From Cheilinus undulatus (taxonomy: Eukaryota > Chordata > Actinopteri > Labriformes > Labridae), in assembly GCF_018320785.1 (NCBI RefSeq), contig NC_054884.1:18539667-18603666 (forward strand): DNA of 64,000 bases, written 5' to 3'. Positions 1-29,379 of this stretch are shown one piece after another (position 1 is the first letter of the stretch; the number at the start of each line of letters is the position of its first letter). The position numbers and the translations under genes are program-made. A model generated the notes under the pieces. That model saw only the letters and a list, made by a program, of their open reading frames with translations, had not been told where the DNA came from and made no database searches.

Positions 1-420
1 CCGGGCAACGGTTGTTGTATGCAGTCTCTTCCATCTCAAGTGCTGAAGCTGGTAACTGCTTCAGAGTAGTCAGGTGTCTTGGCAGCCTCTCTCACTGATC
101 TAGTTGCACAGTCACTCAGTTTGTGAGGACAGCCTGATCCTGGCAGATTTACACGTGTCATATTCCTTATGGATTAAACTAAACTCCAAGGGAATTTCAG
201 TGCCTTGGATTTTTTTTGTATCCATCCCTGACATATACTTTCCTATAACCTACACTCTGGTTTGCTTTTGTCTTCATGGTGTAATGGTAGCCAGGAATAA
301 TAAGTAACCAGTGACTTGAACTTCCAGACATGTGTGTCTTTATACTACAATTACTTAAAACACATTCACTGCACTCACAGGTTATCCTCATTTCACTAGC
401 TGTAGGCCTACTAGCTGTGG
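1..420 (-). mobile_element. Tc1/mariner-like relic (5' part of transposase, decayed)
   Basis: The sequence closely parallels the 28940-29345 element. Both share the stretches around GTTGTATGCA, CTTCAGAGTAGTCA, CACAGTCACTCAGTTTGTGAGGA and the CTTCATGGTGTAATGGTAGCC segment, whose reverse complement starts a transposase ATGAAGACAAA. Frameshifts leave no long ORF. It sits in or beyond intron 2 of vkorc1 and is cut by the window edge. Confidence 0.75.
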
Positions 421-974
421 ACCTCTGTTAGGTCAGTCACCCTAAAGGTGGTGAACATTTATGCAAACCCTTATTTTACCTTACACATTTTTGTTTAATT
501 GACATTACTTTGTAGAAATCTGTTACCACATTGACATTAAAGAGTGTTTTTTTTTTTCTTCTAAAATCCAGATTATAGTGACCATGATTGATTTATAAAA
601 TCAATCAAAGGTTAAAACATCCAAGAGGTCGAATACTTAATATAGACACTGTATTTGATTTAATTTCATTTTGGCTCATTTATCTCAGTGACTCTGGAAC
701 ATGCTGCTGCTTTAACGTGAATTTCTTGGGATGAAATTTGAATGTTATTGCACGAAAATGAACTAAAATTAAATGTAATGATGCAGTTTGTTCAGATACA
801 TCTAAGGTAACAATATTAATCAAATAAATTCAAGTGGTAGCACTGTTGTCGAAGACTACAGTGTATTCAATTTTAATACTGGTTTACTAACAGACTGGCT
901 GCAAACAGGACCAGGTTTGCCTGAAAAACACTCAGCACTGCTCTATAATTTGGAGAACTTAAAGACAGACTGAC
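421..974. other. vkorc1 intron 2 sequence, no recognised content
   Basis: AT-rich DNA with no coding signal. I searched it for vkorc1 exon 3 (CxxC motif) on the minus strand and did not find it. Confidence 0.5.
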
Positions 975-1560
975 CGAGTCCCATCTGTAGAGTGTAAAAT
1001 ATGATGCCAAGCACGCTGTTGGGCTGGTTCAGAGGACTATCTTTGTCTACAAAGAACTGGACCAAACCAAAACCACGTCCCCATCTGCCAAAATAAAGCA
1101 AAGTTAGGAGTGAGGAAAAAAGACAGGTTTCATCTCATGCAAACTATAATAAGGGTTCAGTTTATTTTGTGGTCAGTAAATTGACATGGCATGATAGACA
1201 GGGTTTGTTGTTCTTTAAATGGAAAATATCTGATGAGAAGCTCCAAAGAATGTCAACACGTGGCAAAAGCAGAGGAGTTTACCCTGCCATGAAAAAGACT
1301 TTTCTAACCCACAGCATGCATCTAAGTACACGTATTTGTGATTCTGTACAGCACAGCAGTTACGAGCTGGTGAGGAATTTCAAAGCCTACCTGGAGGTAA
1401 AAACTTTGGAGCAGCTCACAGACGCCCCTAGGTCGCACATCGCCCTGTAATCTGGGTCACTCTCTCTGGACAGCTCGACGTGAAGCGCGTAAACAGACAA
1501 ACTCAATCCGAAAACGCAGAGAAATAAGCGCGTTTTCCTCTCCCACGTCGGCACAGCCAT
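975..1560 (-). CDS. vkorc1: Vitamin K epoxide reductase complex subunit 1, 5' part (exons 1-2)
   Basis: VKORC1 is an ER-membrane enzyme that reduces vitamin K epoxide and quinone, supplying the cofactor for gamma-carboxylation of clotting and matrix proteins. Exon 1 is 1391-1560 (ATG at 1560, donor GTAGGC). Exon 2 is 975-1084, acceptor CAG at 1087-1085, donor GTCAGT; its 110 nt equals the length I recall for human exon 2. Phases join exactly through a split Arg57. The first membrane helix (residues about 10-28) ends in YALHVEL. The luminal cysteine pair [10 protein letters not shown] is C42 and C50. Exon 2 gives WGRGFGLV and NQPNSVLG, both family signatures. Exon 3 with the CxxC active site is not in the window and should lie to the left. 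Intron 2 carries a Tc1 relic. A nearby upstream GTG is not the start, because ATG 1560 has a good context (A at -3, G at +4). Family assignment is firm; the gene is incomplete only because of the window edge. Confidence 0.95.
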
Positions 1561-1800
1561 GTTTATCACTAATATAATCTCCTCAGTGGGCCAAAAGATG
1601 AGAGGAATTTCCTGCTATACCTTATTTTTCGCCCAAACTTCAAGAAAGAGACCCTCCTGCTGGAGACGACGTGTTAAAAGTCAGATTCTCTCTTTTGATT
1701 GGTTCGCTGGATTTTGTCCCCGCTGCTCATTCGCCAGTTTCACAGATGTTGCAGCAGTAGGAGGCGTGTTTACTGTGTGTTTACCGTGGACTTCAATCTG
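1561..1800 (-). promoter_or_regulatory. Probable vkorc1 promoter and 5' UTR
   Basis: The stretch just upstream of the vkorc1 ATG is richer in CpG than its surroundings and has an inverted CCAAT box (ATTGG at 1698-1702), about 140 bp from the start codon. No TATA box is obvious. The transcription start is inferred, not seen. Confidence 0.45.
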
Positions 1801-2211
1801 TTTGCCTTTGGGGGAGATATTAAGATGTCCCCACTGCTCTTAAAATGAAACTGCACCTGAGTATATTTACACTTTCACATTATTTTGTAACCTGCCGACC
1901 CAACACCTTAGATGAAACCCTTACAGGGTCTAGTTAGAAAAACACAGAGGCAGGATTGGCACTAAATTTAAAGTAATAAATGCACTATTTTAAATGTAAA
2001 AAAATGTAAATCTTGTTTTTTTTAATTTGAAATGGTAATCCAATTGAAATTAAACATTTTAAGTGTCTTTATGGCTAGTAAAAAAGTGCATAGCAGGGTC
2101 CAAATCTCATTTTAAACCATTTGCCTTCTTCAGTCTGTTTCCTTACTACAGGTGGTAGATTTTTAACAGTGATATTAGTTGCATTCACAAATTAATCCAA
2201 GGCACATAATA

Positions 2212-2945
2212 CAGATGAAGACAAAATTATTAGCCACCCTATGAAAAGTTAGTTTTTCCCAAGTGCTGTGAAACAGAACAAAGAATTTCAATCACAGCTT
2301 TCCCCAAAACCCCAGTCTTATTTTGGATGCTAACATTATTTTACTTTGCACACAGAAAAAAAATAATCTCACAAAAACCTACCAAGGTTGAATTTATTAC
2401 TTATTTGTGTACTCTTCTTGTCATTTATCATAGTTTTCAACACTTGGAAATGCTGTGTTAACTTTGTATATCTTCCTTCTGCTTCATGAGTATCAACAAT
2501 TCTTTTTCTCAGATCTAAACTAACTAATTTTGTTTTTGCCATGATACTTTCTCAGTGACAGCTCCACCTCTTTCTGAAGTTTTGTACTGCTTGTAAATTG
2601 GAAGATAACCCTTAGTTTTAACTTGATTTTACAGGATCTGAGTATAACAAAGAAAGCACATCATTTCAGAACAATGGTTTTTGTTATGGCTCAACAAAAA
2701 GGTTACTTCTAAGGGGATAATACTTCAGACACTGGTAGTTTTTGTAAAATATTTTTCCCTGTGTGCAAAAAATATATATAAAAAATAAATAACTAATAAT
2801 AATGATAATAACGTAAGCATCCAAACTAACAGTAGGATGATTTGAAAACCTGTGTTAAAAGTCCATTGCTCTTTTGAACAGATCTTGGAAAGTACTTTTA
2901 AAAATGCAATTTTCATAGGAGGTCGAATAATTTCGTCCTCATCTG
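2212..2945. mobile_element. Non-autonomous Tc1-like element with terminal inverted repeats
   Basis: The left end reads CAGATGAAGACAAAATTATT and the right end, reversed, CAGATGAGGACGAAATTATT. The match continues inward (CCTATGAAAA on both arms), giving arms of about 40 bp. The interior is AT-rich without a transposase. The end sequence resembles fish Tc1-family termini. Target duplications are not clear. Confidence 0.75.
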
Positions 2946-3228
2946 AATGTTATTTTAGATGTTAAATGTGAAGATTGCTATTAACTTGAGTGGTCTGGCA
3001 AACATAGAGAATGAAAAAGTAATTATTTTTTAGATTTATGTGAATCAATATATGATAAAATCTATATACATTAAAAATTTTCTGTCATGAGTAAGACTAA
3101 AAGTATGGATTTCCCCCTTGAAGGCAACCTTACAGCAGATAAAGTCCCTCATACACAAGAAGTTGTAGATGCAGGTAATTTGTCCCACCGCGGCTCCTCC
3201 TAAATCATTAATTTCTGGAAAACGGCGT
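2946..3228. other. Intergenic, AT-rich
   Basis: No coding or structural signal between the Tc1-like element and the mapk7 promoter. Confidence 0.4.
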
Positions 3229-3229
3229 C

Positions 3230-3569
3230 ACCACCGAAAAAACAGTGACCCTACTGTTTGTCGTAATGTCCCGCCCACCCGCACGTCCCTTGCTCCCATT
3301 GGATATTCAACCGGACGCCCATCTGTGTCATTGGCCCGCCGCTTGGCACTCAAAACCTACACGGAACTGCATGAGGAAGCGGTAGACAAAAACAGGAGAC
3401 AGCAGTGAAACTACGAGATAAAAACACATTCTCGGATGCCGTGTTTGTATCACAAGGTGAAAATGTGTTATTTTATTATCATACGAGTTTCTCCGGAGTC
3501 CCGTTTTATCGTATGAAGCGAGAAAGTCACGGTGTAACGGTTAACGTTCCTATAAAGCCTGAGCTGCAG
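3230..3569 (+). promoter_or_regulatory. mapk7: Probable mapk7 promoter and non-coding first exon
   Basis: A GC-rich island in AT-rich DNA. It contains a GC box (CCCGCCC, 3270-3276), two inverted CCAAT boxes (ATTGG at 3298-3302 and 3330-3334) and a good splice donor after CTGCAG at 3569 (GTAACT). The first coding exon of mapk7 is preceded by an acceptor at 6124-6126 only a few bases before the ATG, so an upstream UTR exon is required and this is the best candidate. The two small ORFs here (3169-3408, 3405-3641) have no recognisable product. Confidence 0.6.
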
Positions 3570-3659
3570 GTAACTAGCCTACGCCCCTGCGTCAGAAAGT
3601 GGGTAAGGCTGTGTCTCTACCGGGTGATTAGTTTGATTTAAACACTGTGTGACAAAATT

Positions 3660-4530
3660 TAGCGGGTACTTTAAATACAGCGTACTTTTATTGTTTTGTA
3701 CGTTTCCGGTCATGACCTAGAGACGTCCTTTGACTGAGAGCGGCAGGTTTGGTCATTTAACGGCAGGCCTATGTATCGTTATGGGAAATTGTTAGGCAGC
3801 AGGTTGGTCACGCCTCAGTCATACCTTTTCCGCTTATATCAGGGTTCATAATCGATTTATTAGGGTTTAAACGTTAACAAAGCATTCGAGTCAATATTCA
3901 AACAAAGAAGCTTGGCCATTTACTATGCTAGCTGAAGCATAAATACAGTTATACTGCTCTTTGTGGTTTAAATGAGTTAGACAAGCCTCTTTTAGATTTA
4001 TATCAGTATTTACAGCTCTGGGAATCACTGGCCTTACTTCTACCTGCACATTTCATTGTTGCTGTTACACCTAGGACTGGTAATAGTAGGGGCACAGGTG
4101 CAAATGCAGCAGCTACAACTGTGCTAGAAGACTGTTCATCTTTAAGATCATTTTACACCTTACATTGATTTGCTGGTTCTAAGCATGGTCGTGCAAACAA
4201 AGGTAATATTACTCAATACATTATAAACTATCAATACAGCTATAAACAAAAGGGCTAAAAGTGTGTGATAAGGCTAAAAGATCATAATTTTAATGTGAAT
4301 GACTGCAGGTTTTCTTATTGAGCATACCAGTGATGTATTGCTTTGTCTCTTAAATGTGGAAACTGAAATATTTCTGCTCCAATTTAAACAAATGAACTGA
4401 ATTTTAAAATCTGCTTAGAAGTCCAAAATCTAAATGACTTCAGTCTCTAATGACAAATACAGCAAAAGCCTACATTTGTGATGGTTGAAGAATACACAGT
4501 TGCATATATGTATTATGGATGCACAGATAC
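3660..4530. other. mapk7 first intron, unremarkable
   Basis: AT-rich sequence without coding potential or an obvious repeat. Confidence 0.4.
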
Positions 4531-5356
4531 TAGGGCTGTAACTTTATCAATAACTCACAATTCAATCATGCCTTGGTAACACTGTAGTTTTTGCGGTATC
4601 CCAAGAACAAAGAATGAAGACCTCAAAAACAGTGATGTTGGCATTTAATAAACAATAATTGCACTTTGAATATTACAAGATGTGCATGAAGTGCCATAGG
4701 TGTGTGCTAGGTTTAAATGGTGGGCTCCAGTGTTTACTAACCTTCTAAAACCTTTGTTGTCTTCCACTGAAATAGCTGTAGGTCTTTGGCAATATATTCA
4801 TTGATACACCTTGTGACCTGTTGAGCCCTAGTGCTGTTGTGGCAAAGTGGGATTGTGAACGCATCCTTTTGGCCTGGCTGGATTATCCTCCTTGCATCTT
4901 TGCGAATCTTTTCGGCGTGATAATTTGCCCAGTGGCTTCTTATATTACTCATATTCCCCATCAAGTATGTCACCACAGTCTGGCAGTGTTTGAATATTGT
5001 TTATGTTTGTCCCTCACCTTTTCCCCTTTCTTGACACAGGTAAACCAAAATGCCTCCACACGTCAGATTTAAAAGTCACTGGAGCCTCCACAGTCTAAAA
5101 CGTTACTCTTTTCTCCTTTTCACACGTAGCATCCACCATTTTTGCATTGTTAGGTCAAGCCAGTGTTTGCAATGCAAAGGATGACGGGTACGCAAGGGCC
5201 GATGGTAACTGTAGTTCCCTCATCCCTCTACTCTGATCCACTAACAAACCTTCACTATTTTCCCTTAAGTTCTATTGTTTGAAACAGTCACATGTCCTTG
5301 ATAGTACTGAGACGCTTCTTCCACCATGATACCGCAAAAATAATGTTACATCTCTA
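4531..5356 (-). mobile_element. hAT-like transposon remnant
   Basis: The ends are inverted: TAGGGCTGTAAC at 4531 versus GTTACATCTCTA ending at 5356, each followed inward by TTTTTGCGGTATC. On the minus strand at 4737-4976 an 80-residue ORF contains MSNIRSHWANYH and AQQVTRCINEYIAKDLQLF. This resembles the BED-finger tail and linker of ZBED/hAT transposases, which have similar TNMRxHL and FIAKDLxP segments. No catalytic domain remains, so this is an internally deleted copy. Confidence 0.65.
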
Positions 5357-12307
<6,951 letters not shown>

Positions 12308-12458
12308 CTGAAGACAATGCCTCTGATTTTTACCTTCTTAAAGCATGAAATCTTTGAGTGCAGACTTATAAAAATAATTTATAAGCTAGTTTTTTTTTTT
12401 ACTAGACATAAAATAAGCACTGTTTTTTAAGCATGATGACATGCTGTTCTTTCTTTGT

Positions 12459-12464
12459 AATAAA
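12459..12464 (+). terminator. mapk7 poly(A) signal
   Basis: AATAAA lies about 150 bp after the mapk7 stop and is followed within 30 bp by T-rich sequence. This gives a short 3' UTR. Confidence 0.75.
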
Positions 12465-12794
12465 GAAACCTGAGTCCTCACTGTTTCTGTCTTTGGATGT
12501 TTAATAAACAGTAAAATATGTTTGGGTAAGGCTAAGGTTTAGTTGGTTTTGTGCAAAGAGGACAATTTAAAAAAAATATCTTAATGCATCTGAAGAGAAG
12601 GCTTTAAATAAAACAAAGGATGAAAGGAAATGCATTTCCAAAATCATGTATTGTGAAAGCCCTCTAAAAATATATCTGATATTTCAAAGCTTCAGTCCAG
12701 GTAAAAGATGAGACTTGTTGATCCACCTTTCAAAACTCTGCTTTTACAGGTTGAACTGAGCACTGACCTGATTTTATCAAATCAAATTAACAAT

Positions 12795-12825
12795 TTATTT
12801 CAAATACAGAAAACATAATTTATTC
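12795..12825 (-). terminator. Candidate poly(A) signals of the serine protease gene
   Basis: Two TTTATT hexamers (12795-12800, 12820-12825), AATAAA on the minus strand, lie 250-275 bp beyond the protease stop. They face the mapk7 poly(A) site about 340 bp away in a convergent layout. Confidence 0.55.
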
Positions 12826-13070
12826 AGCTTATAATTCTGATTTAAAATACAAACCTTTCAAAGCTACTTTGAATCAAAGCTCAGAATACATAGTTAAATT
12901 TCTAAAATTAAAGGTTATACTACTGTTCGTGTTCATTATGGCTCCATGTGCACATCAGGTACAGTTTTATGAGTTAGACTGTTGAAAAACTTTGGACTTA
13001 AGTCAAACATTATTACTATGCTCCTTCATTTTGGCCTGCTGCGTGATCTACCTCCGGCTTTTACATGATC

Positions 13071-23410
<10,340 letters not shown>

Positions 23411-24010
23411 TTTAGCAGCTGTAGACGCTTAACACAGTTTTGGCGACTAGAAGGCGTATAGCAGAAGAAACCATCAACTATTTCTGAAACACGAAAATAA
23501 ACTATTTCTAAATAAATACCGTTAAATCTAACCCACTTGTTTTCTGATATACAAGCCAATGTCTGCAGACTTAAACTGGAGCAGGAGGTCACAAGAAATT
23601 TTAAAAAGTTACATATTCTGATTAAACCCCGCTTTCCGTAAGTTTCTCCGTCGACAACATACGAATCCAGGTATGCCCAACTAGGGTTTCCAGTTAATTC
23701 CAGGTAAACGCCTCGATCTCAACTGCTGCCCAACTGTTTTCAGCAAATCAAAACTCTGATCCCGCCCTCCACATCTACCTGAGCCAATCAAATTCAACGA
23801 ATGTTGCCGCGGACAAATCAGATTCTCCTTGATATGGTCACAGGTAAAATGTGCTTTCCTCTTTTTCCCTGTAAATCCCGACATTTTTCTTCCACTTTGG
23901 TTAAGCTTTTCATGTGTTTCAAAGATCCGATCGCCTTTGCGATCCCTTTTATATCAAACTATCTCCCACTAACGATTTTACACGTCTCAGTACTACTAGA
24001 CATGGGTAAG
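23411..24010 (-). promoter_or_regulatory. Probable promoter region of the serine protease gene
   Basis: Directly upstream of the ATG at 23410. CpGs are more frequent than in flanking DNA, and 23760-23830 contains CCAATCA and related ACAAATCAG boxes near a CCCGCCC GC box (23761-23767 region). The transcription start is not visible. Confidence 0.4.
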
Positions 24011-24582
24011 TCGACCGAGTTACATCCAGTCAGTTTCTGTTTTTAATGAATTATAACGGACTGGAGCAGTAAAAGGATCATGGAGCTACTGCTGCTACCA
24101 TATTCTGATTTATTAGATGTCTTATTTAAGTTTATTTGAGACAATATAGGCAATAACAACTGAATCCTATCAACGACTCGCAAGAAATAGCCTACATTAA
24201 AAGTACAGTGGTACTGGTATGGAAGGCTGAAGGGGACATGTATCCCAAAACTTTATTTTACTCGGTATTCCTGTGATATAAAGCAAATTTTAACTTGCAT
24301 TCTCAAGATTTCGGCTTGAAAAGAATGAAAATTCTGCTTTTTTTCTTAGTTAATGTCTTGAGAAAATGACTGAAATAAACTTATTACAGGAAGACCAGTG
24401 ATGTTATCTTAAGACATAATTAGAAAAATTAATCAAAGTCACAAGAAAATTACTGATATTTTCATCATCATGAGAAAACTAAGTAAATTAAAATGCATGG
24501 ATGCAGGTTCCCACAGGGCTTCAATAAAGTACCAAAGAGTGTCTAAAAAAGCAGCTAATTTAAATTGATATCATCATTTAGA

Positions 24583-25612
24583 TCAGTGGTTCTCAACTGA
24601 GGGTATTGACCCAAAATGGGTTGCAGAGCTGTTTCAATTGGTCGGGAATGTGAGCCTGGAAAAAAATTAGGCAAAAAGTACAGAAGCCCTAAGCAGATAT
24701 GGGAAAAGCAAGTTTAACCCATAATAATGAGAAGTGATGAATCAGTATTGCAAGAAAATAACTGTAAACTACTTCAGGGGTAGAGGTAATTAGAAAAATA
24801 AAGTTCCATGGATGCAGATCCTTCCATATGTACATATGAATGGTTAAAAGTATGTAAATCCAACTTCAAAACTGATATGATCATTTAGGCCAGTGGCCCT
24901 AAACTGATGGGTTTGGACCCAAAATGGACTTGTTGCTGTTTCAATGGGTTGTCAGTTTATGTGTGGAAAAAAAATAGTAACAAAGCATCTAACAGTAATA
25001 ATAATAATAATGCTAATGATAATAATACATTTTATTTATGAGTGCCTTTTTAAACACTCAAGGTCACTTTACAGATAAAAACGAATACAATAAAACAACA
25101 GATAAGCGCTAACATAGTATAAAATCGAACAAAGTAATTACAATGAATAAGTTATCCTGAGCTTTCTATAATGTATGTAAGCCCTTAGTGGGCATGGTAA
25201 AAAAGCATTTTTTATTCAAAGATATAAAAATAATAATAATCAAGATCTCAGGAGAATATCTGAAATTTACTTGTGCATGGATGCAGATCCTTTAAAATAG
25301 TGGTTCAGAACTGGAAGGGTGGGACCAAAAAGTGGGCAGTAGACATGTTTAAATTAGTCGGGAATTTGTGCGAAAAAAAAAATGTGGCAAGAAGTCCAAA
25401 TGTGTGCCTGGAAAAGAAAATGAGCAAAAAGTCTATGATGTCCAGAAGCCCTAAGTGGACATATGTCCATCAATTTTATATCTTTTCATTTAATACAGAG
25501 TTAAATAAAATGTGTGTGTTCCCAGGGCTTATGTAATGATACACTTTTTAAACAAGCTTATTTTGACTTTACAAAAGAAACTTCTTAGCTGGACCAGCTA
25601 AGAACCACTGAT
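24583..25612. repeat. Internally duplicated hAT-like non-autonomous repeat
   Basis: The ends are inverted: CAGTGGTTCTCAA at 24583 and AAGAACCACTG ending near 25612. The interior repeats related modules two to three times (near 24590, 24893 and 25300), each with a GGTT..GGACCCAAAATGGG-like start, a GCTGTTTCAAT segment and an AGAAGCCCTAAG end. Pieces of the same family recur near 29880-30010, 30340-30410, 50190-50400 and 56660-56790. Confidence 0.6.
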
Positions 25613-26276
25613 TTAGACTATCTGTACCTGGATAAGTCTTCCCATGTGAATCCAGCATCATAAGATATTAAAGACCTATTTAAAGTCAATTAGTTTAATA
25701 AAATGGTACCCTTGAGATGCTACCAATCAGATGAATCCAGTTAGATCCCTTGACAAGTTTCTGATTTATTTGAGCAATTCAATGTTGAAAACACGACAAT
25801 CAAAATTTATTTAGACATTCATCCTATTTGACCATGTGTTTTGCATTATTCCTCAAGTCATTCTTCTGTTGGCTTGACTCTCTTTTGAACACCTTTGCTT
25901 ATTTTGAATTTCCACAGAAGCTTAATCAAGTGCTTATGTGAAAGGGGAGTGCTCCATGTTCCTTGAAAAGAAGTAAACCAGTTTAACAGGTATCGGTTAA
26001 AAGGAAACAACTTGGTCCGACATGCTTAGGATCCACGTTATCCTGATTTAGACACGTTAGCACTGCTATAAAGACATGAAAGCTCAGGCTAGGTCAAAGA
26101 TCAAATATTGCCCTAATTTGGCTCTGTTTGTATTTGAATCGTCTATTTCTTAATTTTATTAATGTTTTTTTTGTGAAAATTGAACACCAGATTTGACAGT
26201 TTTTTATAGTGTGCCACACATCAGGACAGAGGTTATCCAATATTTTCTCTTACATGACACCAAATGTTTATTCCTT

Positions 26277-26530
26277 CTGTCTATAGAGCTGTCTGTCTCT
26301 CTTTTTCCTTCTCTGTTTTCCTCTCTTCCCTGCCTCCCTCCCTCTCTCCCTCCCTCCCTGCCTCCCTGCCCCAGGCCGTGTGTCTAGTTTCACAGAGCAA
26401 TTGAAGGTGACAGGGACAGAGAGAGAGGGAGAGGGAGGGAGGGACAGAGGGAGGACACATCACAGTATCGCCTGAGGCTACACAACAGTAGAGGAAGAGC
26501 GAGAGATGGAGGGACAAAGAGAAAAAGGAG
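26277..26530. repeat. CT/GA-rich low-complexity tract
   Basis: Pyrimidine-rich (CCCTCCCTCC) to 26370, then purine-rich GAGAGAGGGAGAGGGAGGGA. This explains the two antisense ORFs here, which are not genes. A donor-like CAGGTAAAGG at about 26569 leaves open a non-coding exon. Confidence 0.6.
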
Positions 26531-26689
26531 GGGAGACTCACGAAAGTACTCATAGGGAATTCCATAAACAGGTAAAGGAAAATAAAGTTGGACACATAAA
26601 GTTTGAATATATGTCAGTATGTTTGTGTTGGATGTGTTTGATCAGCAGATATTAACTTTTTTTAATCACTGCAGTGGGTTTTTGTGTGC

Positions 26690-26900
26690 GAGCCCCTTCC
26701 ACTCTGCTTCATAATATATGAACGCATTATAGGAGCCAGTCAGTAAGAGCAATTATAATGCACTCCCGTTTGTTTTTATTTTAACGACTTGATGAATATT
26801 TGTCGTGGCACGGTAACCATGGTGACTGCCTCCACCGCCGCCGCCCCCCTCCACCCCCCTTTCCCATCCCCCCCTCCAGCGCTGAAAAAGCGAGGGATGG
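26690..26900. promoter_or_regulatory. Candidate regulatory island upstream of pax10
   Basis: Non-repetitive and CpG-containing, with homeodomain-type AT cores (AGCAATTATAATGC, TTTTAACGAC), a GGTAACCATGGTGAC palindrome and a CCGCCGCC stretch. It stands out from the repeats around it. Enhancer or promoter function is inference. Confidence 0.3.
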
Positions 26901-27449
26901 CGAGCGAGAGGGAGAGAGAGGGAGAGAGAGAGGTGACAGGAATGAACTAACAAGATGCACTAAAAAAAATGCATGTCCTGGAGCTACATGAATCTTTGCA
27001 GCGAAGCACGCGCCGTCTCTCTCTCACACACACACCATCACACACACATTATTACACTCAGCAGCACATAGGGATCACATAGGTTAAGCCACATTCCAAC
27101 AACTGGAACACAATAAGATGGCAGGGGGGAGTTTTTGAATAAAAGATAAACAGAAGAGGAAACCAGCTAAAAAAGGAGGGTGTGTCTTAAGACCACATTT
27201 TTAGGTTAAATTTTACATTACTCACAGAAACTTTAGTTATTTCTGCTTGCCCTTTGATCTTTTCCTTTTCACCCATTTTGAAAAATTTGCTCAAGAACCA
27301 CAAAGCATAAGTTCCAGTTCTTTGTATCTAAAATTGCAACCTTACATTTATTGTTTACCAAATTAAATCAGTAATTAAAACAGTTTTTTACAGATAAAGT
27401 TACTTGCTAATTTGCAGGGTAGGATCTTACTCACAGAAAAAATCTCATA

Positions 27450-27545
27450 CAATGACTGTGTATTCACCCCTTTGGATTTTACACACGTGTATTGATTTAG
27501 AAAATAGAAAACCAATAATGTCTATACAATAAAAACATGTAAAGT
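27450..27545. mobile_element. Tc1 terminal fragment
   Basis: TGTATTCACCCCTTTGGATTTTACAC followed by GTATTGATTTAGAAA parallels the end at 63230 (TATTCTCCCCCTTGGATGTTTTACC). It may be the detached left end of the Tc1 copy whose transposase lies at 28390-29260. Confidence 0.55.
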
Positions 27546-27799
27546 AAGTGACTATTTGGCCTCCTCAAGTCAGTACACTGTAAACCCAGTTTTGTTTCGC
27601 CTAAGCTTTCTCTTGTTATCATCACATGTTCTGGTATGTTTTGTGGAGCAGGGTGTAAATACTAAATAATAGTTGTTTGCAATAGTCTGATCATTTTTTG
27701 GTTCTCACAACATGTTAAGAAGAGATGACTTATGATGTTGTTTTTCTGTGATGGGGAAGAAAAGGGTTAAACATTTGAATGTTGATTTTAAGACTTAAA

Positions 27800-28110
27800 G
27801 TGTAATATTAACTCCATTCAGAGTAAATATCCTTCAGTGTTGGAGTTATCTGACCGTGTTAATCCATTCAGTGTTAATCTAACTGTAGAGAGTCAGTTGA
27901 TCCAAGCTCTGCCCACTGCCATTATGAATCTGCACCATGATTGTAGTTGTCTGCTAAGTTGGTCTCTTGCTGACTGTGGCAATCTATGTTTTATGATAAT
28001 GGAAGGGCTGCAGACTTTGGGCTTGGGTCATATGTTGACACTGTACCTCTCACATTGCTCCATGATGGCCATAAGGCACCTGACATTGCCACAGTAGTTT
28101 AATGTGAGAT
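27800..28110. repeat. Dispersed-repeat-like block
   Basis: Begins with CAGAGTAAATATCCTTCAGTGTTGGAGTTA-like modules that echo the TTTACTC-rich ends of the 53553-54661 element. No coding signal. Limits are approximate. Confidence 0.35.
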
Positions 28111-28379
28111 GGCAGTATTTGAATGTACAGTACTTTGCACTGTATAAGTTGTTTAGTTAGAAATACCTCAGATTTACATCCACGTAAGTTAAATGCTTTC
28201 TTTCAGCAAAAAGTAACTGTGCTGAGCAATACCCATCACATCCAGTTAGAGTTCTATGCTAACACAACTCAACTTATTTTGTTCCATGGCAAATTAAAAC
28301 TTAAACGGTTTAGGGCAACGGGTTTCCACGTGGTTGTTTAGTAAAGTCAACGTACTTGGGTTTAGAGTGTATCTAGTAG

Positions 28380-29345
28380 TTGCACCTTTGGCTTTGGACT
28401 GGCTGGATAGGTATCAATCAGGCTTGCACATATTGACACTGCAATTTTAATCAATTCTTCTTTGCAAAACCACTCAAGCTCTGTCACAGCAAACTTTTGA
28501 AGTCCAGCAACAAATTCTCTTTTGGTTTGAGGTCTTGGCTTTGACTACCACTTTGACTGCTTTGGGTCATTGTCCTGCTGGAAAAACTTAAATTTCTCCC
28601 AAGCAGTATAGTTCTCTTGCAGACTGAATAAGATTGTCCTCCAGAATTTTCCTGTATTTTTGCTGGATTCATTTTACCCTTTACCTTCACAAGCCTTTCA
28701 GGGCTGGTTTCTGAGAAGTATCCCCACAGCATGATGCTGCCACCACCGTGCCTCACAGTGGGGATGGTGTGTTTGTGGTCATGTGTAGTGTAAGGCGTTT
28801 TTGGCATTTTGGTCTCGTCAGACCAAAGAACTTTATCCCACTGCACCACTTCACCTTCTAGCAAACTCTAGTTGAGACTGAATGTGTTTTCTTCAAAAGT
28901 GGATTTCTCTTTGCCACTCTCCCATAAAGCTTTGACTGGTGACGAACCCTGGGCAGCAGCTGTTGTATGCACTCCCCTATCTCATCTGCTGAAGCTTGTA
29001 ACTCCTTCAGAGTAGTCATAGTTGTCTTGGTGGCCTCTCTCACTAGTCTCCTTCTTGCACAGTCACTCAGTTTGTGAGGACGACCTGATTTAGGGAGATT
29101 TACACATGTGCCATATTCCTTCCATTTCTTGATGATTAATTTAACTGAACTCCAGGGGATGTCCAGTGCCTTGGAATTTGTTTGTATCCGTCCCCTGACT
29201 TATACTTTTTAAAAACCTTTTCTCTGAGTTTCTGTGAGTGCTTTTGTCTTCATGGTGTAATGGTAGCCAGGAATACCGATAAACCAGTGACTGGACCTTA
29301 CAGACACAGGTGTCTTTATTCAACACTCTGCACTCAGGTAATCCC
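28380..29345 (-). mobile_element. Tc1/mariner transposase pseudogene
   Basis: On the minus strand the ORF fragments give KVLWSDETKM (DDE-family catalytic region), HGGGSIMLWGYFS and VRHQSKLYGRVAKRNPLLKK, all Tc1 hallmarks. An ATG at 29253 begins MKTKALTE. Frameshifts break it. Same family as 1-420 and 63225-63960. Confidence 0.85.
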
Positions 29346-29379
29346 CATTTCACTTATTGTGAGTTACTAAAACCATGGC

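Noticed and set aside
1169-1450. 93-residue plus-strand ORF
   Set aside because: Antisense to vkorc1 exon 1 and intron; no recognisable motif.
3169-3641. Two small ORFs in the mapk7 island
   Set aside because: Explained better by promoter and 5' UTR; the downstream one runs through the probable splice donor.
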